This document shows positions 56,109 through 64,000 of a stretch of 64,000 nucleotides of DNA, one piece after another. Where the stretch lies: NCBI GenBank assembly GCA_018398815.1, contig CM031616.1, positions 29,171,886 to 29,235,885 of the forward strand, in the 5' to 3' direction. The notes beneath the pieces are model-generated. The model was not told the origin of the DNA. It was given only the letters and a program-made list of their open reading frames with translations, and searched no databases. How positions within the stretch are numbered: position 1 is the stretch's first letter; each line of letters opens with the position of its first letter. A program made the position numbers and the translations under genes. Source of the stretch: Conus ventricosus. Lineage: Eukaryota; Mollusca; Gastropoda; Neogastropoda; Conidae.

Positions 56109-57203
56109 TCAGGGTTCTGTCAGGGTGGCGTAGCCTGGGATGAAGCGAGAGATGTATTGCGTCATCCCCAGGAAGGATCTGATTTCGCTGACGTTCGTTG
56201 GTGCAGGTGACTCAGAGATGGTTTTTATTTTCTCGGGGTCCGGTTTGATGCCTTCCTTTCCAAACACATGACCGAAAAATGACAGTTCTGGCACGGAAAA
56301 GACGCACTTATCTTTTTGGAGCTTTGCCCCCTTTTCACTGAGTCGCTGCAGTGTAGCGTGTAGGCTGTGGTCATGTTCCGCTTGTGTCCTGCCGTGGACG
56401 ATGATGTCATCAGAAAGGTTCTTGACCCCGGGAATGTCGTTTAAGAGTTCAGCAATCACGTTCTGGAAGATCTCTGAAGCTGCATTCACGCCAAAAAGTA
56501 GTCTCTTGTAGCGTCGCAGGCCAGCATGTGTGGTGAAAGTGGTGATGTAGCGGCTGACTCATCCAGTTCCAGCTGATGGTAGGCATTTTTCATATCCAGT
56601 TTGCTGAATACTGTTGAGCCATTCAGGTCGGAAATGAGGTCGTCAAGAGTCGGCATCAGGTGTTTTTCTCTCTTGATGGCCCTGTTGGCTTCCCGCATGT
56701 CGATGCATACTCTAACTCCGCCTGACTTCTTCGGGACTACTACGATCGGCTGATCCATGGGGTAGGTCCGTCGATTTTTTCATGACATCCATTGCTTCAA
56801 GTCTGTCAAGCTCCTTTTCCACGTCTTTGCGGACATGGAATGGTACTCTCCTGTGTCTCTGGGCCACCGGGGTGACGGACTCATCGATGTGAAGCTTGAT
56901 GCAGATGTCTTTAATTTTTCCGAGTTCATTGTCAAAAAGGTGGTTATATTTCTCAGCCTCTGAGGGCAATCTAGGTGTAGAGGCTGTAAATGCAAATTGT
57001 ATCATGTTCATCGTCTGGGCAGTTGCGCCGCTCAGTATGTTTAAAGCATTGGTCTGGTCTATGTCCACAACGTAGAAAATGACTGTCTTGGTCACGTTTT
57101 TGAAACAAAGTTCTGTTTTGAAATGTCCTTTCACGGCCAAGGGGTCTTTGATCCGTAGGGAAAGATCAAAGGAGAGGGGCGATGGAGGGTGACCTTGGGG
57201 CAC
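56109..57203 (-). pseudogene. Protease-RT region (overlapping contig, inverted)
   Basis: Counterpart of the open frame 46450-47574, here broken near 56560 and 56760. RT blocks GGVRVCIDMREANRAI, FGVNAASEIFQ-type and LSDDIIVHG are present. Confidence 0.85.
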
Positions 57204-57252
57204 ACTTTTGTGAAGGTGTGTGTATTGACTATGTTGACGGTGGCTCCAGTAT

Positions 57253-58200
57253 CTACGAGGAAGCTGACTGGGGTCTGGAAGATTTCAGCACTGACCATGG
57301 GGCTGTGTTTTCGTTGCGAGTCAGCGTGAACACTTCTTCTTCGCTGGATGTGTTGTTTTCTTGTTCATCTGGTGAGGTGAATTCTAGTCGTCGTATTCTT
57401 CCTGTAGACTCGCATACTTTGGCAAAGTGTCCGATCTTATGGCAGGCGCTGCACTCCTTGCCTCTAGCTGGGCATCTGTTGATATGTGGAAAACTTCCAC
57501 CGCAGTATCTGCATCGTTGGCGGTGATCAGTGTTGTCCCTGGGCTGTCTCCAGGATCCTCTGTAATTATTTTGTCCGCCTCTGCCACGTTTTGATGAATG
57601 GGCTGCATCACTGTGGGCTCCCTGTTGATGATTTCTGGAAGTGTGGGGTCCAGTCATATTGTGTCGATGGTGTGACCCTCGTTTGACGGCATTTACTGAT
57701 GATGTATCACTGCTGCAGCCTGTTCTATTTCCGCTGCTCGAGCGTCGGACAGTTCTAAGGCACGGGCTTCTGCTAACACGTTGGCCAGAGTCATATCATC
57801 TTTGAGAGCCTTCCTTCTCACTCTGGAGGATGAGCACCCTTGTAAGGATTTGGAGAGGATTTCACGGTCTTTGTCATGGAAATCACACGTGGCTGCTAGG
57901 GATCTAAGTTTGGTGTGGAAGGAGTCGATCGACTCACCTTCGTTTTGTGTTGATTGCCTGAATTTGAACACCTCGTATGATGTGTTGCGTTTGGGGGTGA
58001 AGTAGTCAGTGAGGGATTGTTTTGCCACATTGTATTCATCTGGTATCTCTCCGTTATCTGTCTGTCTGACAGCTCCAACGCCCTTCTGCTCATCCGTGAA
58101 ACTGTCGTAAATGTTTTTATGCTTCATCACCTATGTAATGGAGTAGCATTGCTTTCTTCTTTTTATCAACGTCAATGTCCATTGTACACAACATTTTTCA
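57253..58200 (-). pseudogene. Gag region (overlapping contig, inverted)
   Basis: Counterpart of 47600-48475. Here the zinc knuckles stay in frame with the basic linker and with the protease leader (57253-57657). Confidence 0.85.
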
Positions 58201-58819
58201 AAGCGATCAATCCATTTTGAGAAGAAAGGCAGTATGATCACTGCGAAACGGGTGACAACATCATTGTGCGGAACTCCTTTTCATTTCAAGCCCATCAAGG
58301 GTCTGTTTCCAGAGCCCGCTGAAGAAGAGGAGATACTCATACCTGTCCCACCTACCCATGCCCAGATACCAGACAGGCAGACGTTTTCACCAGCCCAGAT
58401 GCCTGGACCGGCTCAGACTCCTGAGGGCCTGACCCAGCAAGTCCACCGCCTGCACCAGATGTGCCAGAACCTGGCGTCCAAAACGCCCCTGCCAGACCAA
58501 GTCGACAACGCCACCCCCCCACATACCTGCGTGACTACGTGCGATAGACAGTGACAATCCAATATCAAGACCAGATAGTTTAGATTGATTGATATTACAT
58601 GATTTCAAAGTGTTGAACTGACAATCCAATATGAATTCATTTACCATAGACATGCACAACCAGAGGAATTAATTAAAAAAAAAAAAAATTATAAGCTAAA
58701 TGTAAATTTGCAGGGTGTAACAAATTTCATCAAAATTTCTCATTTGAAGAACATTCCACCCTTTTTATCTAATGATGTAAAATATTTGTTGGAAATATCC
58801 ATTCAAAGGTTGGGAGGAA

Positions 58820-59034
58820 TGTTGTGTTCATGATCGTACTTTCACTTTCGCTCTTTTTTTATACTCTCGTTCACTGCGCATGCGAGATCTGATTGTTGTT
58901 AATACCCAGCATGCTTTTGGGGAACGGTTGAGAAGGTAAACATTCTACAGAATATAGGCTACGGTTTTTAACCCACCATACTTTCGTTCGAGTCTATTTC
59001 ATTGTAAGAATATCATTCTTTCACAGATACAACA
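58820..59034 (+). repeat. Right LTR (overlapping contig)
   Basis: Counterpart of 49062-49275, preceded by the same polypurine tract. Confidence 0.95.
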
Positions 59035-59039
59035 CCGGT

Positions 59040-60715
59040 AATCGTGGCGACCCCCAGGTCAGAGCTGGACTGGCACAACCCTGCCCATCATTTACCGTTC
59101 GGCTAGTTGGGATAGGGATCTAGGCTGGGATTTTGTTCAGCTCCCTCTTGAATGATACCAAGGAGGGAGCCTCTGCTACTGTTGCAGGCAGGGAGTTCCA
59201 GGCTGGGATGGTTGATGGAAGAAGCTGTACTTGTATGGGTCAGAGGAAGTGCCCAGATTAGCAAATTTGTGGTTGTGGTTTGATCTGGTTTTGGCAGATC
59301 CTTTCTTGAGGAATTTGTCAGGGGGTATGTCCACAGCGCCATTGACGATCTTGTACATGGTTAGCCTCTGCCTGTTTCTTCATGCTTCAAGGGGTTCCCA
59401 TTCCAGATCTTGCAGCATGGCTGTTACGCTGCTGGTCCAGTCATATTTGTTGCATACATATATCGGGCTGCTCTTCTTTGCACCATTTCGATCTTTTCCT
59501 TCTTGCCTGCTTTGTACGGACTCCACACTGATGAGCAATACTCCAGGTGAGGCTGTACCAGTGTTAGGTAAGCATTAATTTTGGTGGCTTTATTGGAGAT
59601 CTTCAGGTTTCTTTTCAGGAAACGTACCTTGCTGTTGGCCTTGTTAGTGACTCTTGTAACATGGTCTTTCCAGTTGAGGTCACTTCTTATGTCAACGCCA
59701 AGGTATTTCGAGCTGTCGACATCGTCCCGGGTATGTCCTTTAAGTTTGTAGTTGAAGTTGATTGGGTTTTCTTAGTGTTGAGCAGGCAAAGACATTACAT
59801 TTTTTGGGGTGAAATCCATCCCCCATCGTTGTTCCCCGTCATTCAGTAAGTTGAGATCTTGTTGAGCGCTTTGTAGTCTTGGCTGGTTTTAATGGTGGAA
59901 GAGACTTTGCAGTCATCAGCGAATAGTCTGATGTTGGCCTTGATGTTCTGAGGCATGTCGTTGATGAAGATCAGAAATAGGATCGGCCCTAGAACTGTCC
60001 CCTGTGGGACTCCACTGATGACAGGTGCTGGCTCTGATCTTTCATTGTCGACTACGACAATCTGCGAGCGGTTGGAAAGAAAGGCCTTGATCCAGTCCAA
60101 CGTCGATCCTCGTATACCATAATGGTCCAGCTTACTGAGGAGGCATTTGTGAGGGACCTTGTCAAAGGCCTTGGAAAAGTCCAGAATGATCATATCTGTC
60201 TGTTGTTTGCTATCTTGATTCATGGCGACGTCGTGGAATAGTGTCAGCAGTTGGGTTTCACAACTCCTTCTGGCTCTGAACCCATGTTGGAAATCTACGA
60301 GAATGTCGTGTTGGTTCAGATGGCACATGATGTTGCTTGCTATGATGTGTTCTTGCATCTTACAACAGATACTGGTGAGGGAGACCGGTCTGTAGTTTGC
60401 AGCTGAATTTCGGTTACCCTTTTTGAACACTGCCGTCACATTCGCCCTTTTCCAGTCATCTGGGACACATCCATCTGCCAGGACTTTGTGAAGAGTGCAG
60501 AAAGCAAGGGCGCGATCTCGTTTGCACATTCTTTCAGCACCATTGCTGGGATTTCACCTGGTCCTGCCGCTTTATGTGGGTTGATGTTCTCCAGCAACTT
60601 GAGTACCCCTTCCTCATCGATTGTGATCTCGGCCATTGCAGGAGAGGGCGTTCCTGATGGGATTGGAATGTTGCTGTTATTTTCTCTTGTGAAGACCTAC
60701 TCGTATTGATGGTTT
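59040..60715 (-). mobile_element. LINE C (5'-truncated APE-type LINE)
   Basis: Minus strand, from the start of the RT domain to the 3' UTR. The Ty3/gypsy element is inserted in its 3' UTR. The part 59040-59742 duplicates 49281-49985; the part above 59743 is unique in the window. The endonuclease half is missing. Confidence 0.85.
59103..60636 (-). pseudogene. LINE C reverse transcriptase, frameshifted
   Basis: EEGVLKLLENINPHKAAGPG opens the RT. In a second frame follow NVTAVFKKGNRNSAANYRPV, HGFRARRSCETQLL, ILDFSKAFDKVPHK, SGVPQGTVLGP, FINDMPQNIK and LFADDCKV (catalytic, about 59930). After a break near 59840 come SSKYLGVDI-like, YCSSVWSPYK-like and the ending PAWNSLP...FKRELNK-type sequence. 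Most of the RT core (59843-60529) is one 228-codon open frame. Confidence 0.88.
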
Positions 60716-60734
60716 AGGATGTTGGTCTTATCTT

Positions 60735-61290
60735 TCGGGGATGCATAAATAAAGCCAATAAAACTCTTGGAATAATTAAAAGATCCTTTAATTTCCTTGA
60801 AAAGGATATTTGTGTTTTATACAAATCAATGGCATTTTAGAATATGGTAATACTGTTTGGAGTCCATATTTAAAGAGACAATCCATAGCTATAAAGAGAG
60901 TACAATAAAGGGCAGCTAGATTGATACATAAAATTAAGGATTGGGAACATACAGAACGACTGTCATATTTAAATTTACCATATCTGAAATACAGACGTTT
61001 CAGAGATCTTATTCAGGTGTATAAAATAATAATAATTTAGATGATATAAAGTTTAATAATTTTTTTTCAGTATTTATACTGCAGGATTAACAAGGCACTC
61101 TGACTTCAAATTATTTTTTAATTACAGCTGTACTAACCTTCGAAAATATACATTTATCAATAGAGCTGTTCAACATTGGAATGCACTTTCAAAAACTATT
61201 TAAAGTGCACCAGATATTAATCAATTCAAAAATCTACTAGCTAGAAACCCAAATCGCATAGGAAATTTGATGTTGATTAGCGTTGAAAAC
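60735..61290 (+). pseudogene. LINE E C-terminal half remnant
   Basis: Reads INKANKTLGIIKRSF-like sequence, then ILEYGNTVWSPYLK, RAARLIHKIKDWEHTERLSY, LPYLKYRRFRDLIQVYKI and CTNLRKYTFINRAVQHWNAL, then INQFKNLL. These are the blocks that follow the RT domain, in order, with stops and frameshifts. It is close to the scrap at 11826-11990. LINE C lies next to it in the opposite orientation. Confidence 0.75.
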
Positions 61291-61338
61291 TATGCATGCA
61301 CAAAGCAGACCTATACACTTATGATAAAGATGGGATGT

Positions 61339-61559
61339 CCCCTTCTTCTTCTTCCAGATGGGGATGTTTAACCTGCCCCATGCCCACAGTCTTCACTTAG
61401 ACTATTCTGGCACACAGGTTTGCATGCATTGTGTATTTTCATGTGGCCGGTACTTCGCCCGTCTTAGGACATGAGCATCGGGATCTTTAGAGTCCGTGTA
61501 TGATCTTAGTGCATGTGACACAGACTAGACCTCGGTTTATAGTCCCATCCGAACGACTA
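61339..61559 (-). mobile_element. SINE with (GAA)n tail, copy 2
   Basis: Matches the SINE at 44049-44254 over GCATTGTGTATTTTC to CCCATCCGAACGACTA (+ strand). Its 3'-proximal part differs. Flanks ATAAAGATGGGATGT and ATAAAGGGATGT look like a decayed target duplication. Confidence 0.7.
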
Positions 61560-61616
61560 ATGTATAAAGGGATGTATAAAGGCTCATGAGAGCCTAACCT
61601 AAGTCCTTAATTTACT

Positions 61617-61640
61617 TCTACTACTACTACTACTACTACT
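61617..61640. repeat. (CTA)n microsatellite
   Basis: Eight CTA/TAC units. Confidence 0.9.
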
Positions 61641-61905
61641 ATCGTATTGATCCAAATCCAAATCAGACTGGTGAACAGAAAGATAGCGAGCTATGCAAGT
61701 TTGAAAGATAATTAAGCACCAATTTTTTAAGTAAGATTAGAATTAAAATGTAAATGCAACAAAGCAGTAAGCAAGGCCTAAAGAATCCATTAAATGGAAA
61801 TTGCTGGTGATTGCAAGAGTAACCCCAAACTGTTGAACTAGTTTCAGGAGAGTTCACGAAGACGAAGATAAGTACATTGATAATGGGGGGGAAATTTGCC
61901 TGTCA

Positions 61906-62170
61906 CTAAGCAGAAGCCTCACTGATTATGATTAAGTCCCATCTTTCAATGAGATTTGCATGGCATGCACAGATTATCAGTTCATCATAAAAAATCACAA
62001 AATTTGTCATACAAATAGTGTCTAGAGGATTTTTATGTCCTTGTTTATAGTGCAGTTTCAACTCTGGTGAGAGCAAGTTCCAAAGGTTGATTACTCTACT
62101 GCAAACACAGTGTTTATAATTGTTTTCTTTGAAATGTTGAACACGCACATACAGCTTGGCCTCCCTCATT
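61906..62170 (-). pseudogene. Decayed LINE C-terminal fragment
   Basis: The minus strand reads RVQHFKENNYKHCVCSRVIN then LWNLLSPELK, similar to the RxxxF...RVVNLWNxLPxE ending of LINE proteins. Too short to assign. Confidence 0.4.
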
Positions 62171-62255
62171 AATTTTTGAAAAAAAAAAGAAAAGAAAAAA
62201 AGGCCATGAATCATGATACCCATAGCAAATACATTTACTCACTCCCTATAGCCCA

Positions 62256-62313
62256 CAGCCCTGATGTGGCCCTTTGCGGTCGGCTGGGCTATAAGCAACA
62301 TTATCTTATCTTA
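62256..62313 (+). mobile_element. 57-58 bp hairpin-tailed mini-retroposon, copy 2
   Basis: Identical to 3392-3448 (here including the first C) and flanked by TCCCTATAGCCCA at 62243-62255 and 62314-62326, a perfect 13-bp target duplication. It shares no flank with copy 1, so the two are independent insertions with the same 5' end. Confidence 0.85.
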
Positions 62314-62758
62314 TCCCTATAGCCCATCTAGTTTGCTTACAGGGAGCAAATGGAGTTGGATGGGATGAGGAACCTTGCACAATATCAAACTAGTTTAATG
62401 ATTTTAATCAAAATGCATTTAATCAAAATGCTGCGTGCCACACATAGAATACCTGATGTACACATGGTCAGCTTAGTATGCTATTTGGGCCATTTACAAT
62501 ATTGGTTTGACCTAATAAGTGGGATTGTAGGGTCAGACTTGGCTTATTGATCTGTTAGTCATGATTGCTATCTTTTCAATGAGATTCTATCTTGAAGAAA
62601 ACATTTGAACACTGTGAACTGTTGAAAGAAATTATATCAATGCTAGTAGTAATCAGACTGTCAAATTGTGCAATGCACTAAGGCCAGTCGTTTTTGTTTT
62701 CAGGGTATTTTATAGAAGTCAGAGGTATCTTTTGAACCACATTGTAGGGTTGGTAAGT

Positions 62759-62898
62759 ATGAGTGGAGAGCCAGCAGCCAAGAAAGCACGAAGCATGGTG
62801 AAGATTGGTACGCACAATGGAACTTTTCACTGCGATGAGGTGTTGGCTTGCTTCATGCTAAAGCAACTCCCTGTCTACAAAGATGCTGAGATCATCAG
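62759..62898 (+). CDS. MYG1: MYG1 copy 2 exon 1
   Basis: [11 protein letters not shown] metal-site motif intact. Seven of eight differences from the first copy, counted over 62795-62898, are synonymous, consistent with purifying selection. Confidence 0.9.
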
Positions 62899-63852
62899 GT
62901 GGGTGTGGATTTGGATCCACAAACAGAAAGTTTACGATCCGGAATAACAGCAAAAGGTCCTTGAAAGAACTTGAGATTTATGATCATGGAGATTTATGTA
63001 CAGAAACACCTCACATAGTGCTTGCAAGCTATTGGTGTTTTACTGTATCAACCATTTATTTAATTAATTGGATGTTTCAAGAAGAAAACAATTAAGACTT
63101 CTTATTTTTGCCACCAAGTGCCACAACCAAGCATGGGATTCAGTACTACAACAAAGTCATACATCAACGCACACACAGAGGCAAGCACGTATGTAGAATT
63201 TGGTAACAGAGAATGATAAAAAAAAATAGGCAAGGGATAAGGGTTTAAACCGTTGAGTGTCCATTGACCTTTTGCAAGAAGAGGATGACTGCATGTAATG
63301 AATATTAACAGGCAGACTGTTCCACATATGATACACCTCAGCAAAAGAAGATGCTGTCTGTCCAAAGAATTTTTAAAGCATGGCTCAACCAGAGGTCTAA
63401 TGTCAGCAGGTGAGCAAAGTAATCTACATTTAAATTATCTGTCATATTTTGTGTACCACGTACAGAAAAGAGCGAGAATGTCAAATGAAATACTGTTTGT
63501 TCTTTGTTTTGTTTTGATTTGTTTTTTGGTACAAGACAAACTGATCTGGAACATAAGTGCTCTAGGTTCGTTGTAAACTGATCTGGAACATAAGTGCTCT
63601 AGGTTTCGTTGTAAATGCTGTTCTGACAGTTTCTCAATAACATGTTGATGCTGTTCTTTATCTTGATAAGGTAATTCTTCGAACAAAGGTAATTCTTCAA
63701 ACAGGATCTGTTTTTTTGTGTTTGTGTCTATCAGATGATTTGTGCACACTGTTGCAGAACGAGGACCCCAAGTTGCTAGAGCAGTGTGACATTGTCGTGG
63801 ATGTGGGAGGGGTGTACAACCCTGACATCCATCGCTATGATCACCACCAGAG
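62759..63852 (+). CDS. MYG1: Second MYG1 copy, first two coding exons (partial)
   Basis: Paralogue of the gene at 12.9 kb, same strand. Exon 1 62759-62898 starts [17 protein letters not shown] and ends EIIR with donor AG|GTGGGT. Exon 2 63758-63852 has the same acceptor and donor sequences. Exon 2 is missing one G in AACGAGGACC (AACGAGGGACC in the first copy) but keeps the GGGG run through to YDHHQR. Introns and upstream sequence are clearly related to the first locus but only roughly 70% alike by eye. Upstream, an open reading from 62702 could be a presequence after an intron acceptor (TTTGTTTTCAG). Later exons lie beyond the window. Confidence 0.9.
63758..63852 (+). CDS. MYG1: MYG1 copy 2 exon 2 (1-bp deletion)
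   Basis: Identical to 15003-15097 apart from two compensating one-base indels in G/C runs. Confidence 0.9.
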
Positions 63853-64000
63853 GTTAGTCAGGGCATGTCTGTGTGATTAATTCACGTATTAAGATTGTGT
63901 TTTTGTTTAGAAGTTGAATGACACTGTGCTGTATTGGTGTCTCTTGTTGACTGGGCTATTAACAACATGGCTGATTGATAGTACACTGTGCAGAGACTAT

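Larger units (their letters stand above)
54481..59039 (+). mobile_element. Ty3/gypsy element with inverted interior (overlapping contig)
   Basis: Same insertion as 44707-49280: CCGGT duplication, LTRs 54486-54698 and 58820-59034, primer site from 54700. Minus-strand parts are integrase/RNase H (54710-56050), RT (56109-56758), protease (about 57200-57280) and gag (57290-58220). The + strand pol C-terminus lies at about 58215-58554. Indels fall at different places from the first copy, so most frame breaks are probably sequencing errors. Confidence 0.9.

Noticed and set aside
50986..59742. A second, independent Ty3/gypsy insertion plus second LINE nest
   Set aside because: Same target duplications, same nested insertions and only indel differences; it is the overlap of two contigs, not a new locus.

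Overview
The window reads as animal nuclear DNA, most likely from a lophotrochozoan and probably a gastropod mollusc. Three things suggest this: a metazoan MYG1 gene split by GT-AG introns; very long CT, CA and GA microsatellites; and dense Tc1 and APE-type LINE insertions, including a LINE with a 2A-like peptide and a PHD-like finger. The species cannot be named from sequence alone. I found no rRNA, tRNA gene, CRISPR array or bacterial-type operon.

Layout. 1-9.2 kb: a full-length Tc1 element (496-2030) beside long polypyrimidine and microsatellite tracts, with LINE/SINE 3' tails and a promoter-like module repeated three times. 9.2-12.8 kb: LINE remnants and CA repeats. 12.8-23.6 kb: the one clear host gene, MYG1 (conserved DHH-like exonuclease), seven coding exons on the + strand, with one single-base deletion in exon 2. 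23.7-28.4 kb: minisatellites and a second full-length Tc1 element (25218-26732) sitting inside a degenerate satellite. 28.4-36.3 kb: a LINE tail, then a 3.77 kb block present twice in direct tandem. 36.5-44.7 kb: a nest of LINEs (A, B, D) and a SINE. 44.7-49.3 kb: a Ty3/gypsy element with 5-bp target duplications, inserted in the 3' UTR of LINE C. 49986-50985: exactly 1000 N. 50986-59742 repeats 41210-49985 almost base for base, so the gap separates two contigs that overlap. 59.0-61.3 kb: LINE C (minus strand) and LINE E. 62.7-63.9 kb: the first two coding exons of a second, diverged MYG1 copy that continues past the window.

Three points stand out. First, the Ty3/gypsy element has LTRs, a tRNA-Ser-type primer site, a polypurine tract and a pol C-terminus that all read on the + strand, while gag, protease, reverse transcriptase, RNase H and integrase read on the minus strand: its interior is inverted. 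Second, a 57-58 bp hairpin-plus-(TTATC)n unit occurs twice, 59 kb apart, each time inside its own perfect 13-15 bp target duplication, like an ultrashort retroposon. Third, much of the apparent duplication (28.8-36.3 kb and 41.2-59.7 kb) looks like unmerged assembly overlap, because the differences I saw are nearly all single-base indels. Genes and elements in those blocks should be counted once.
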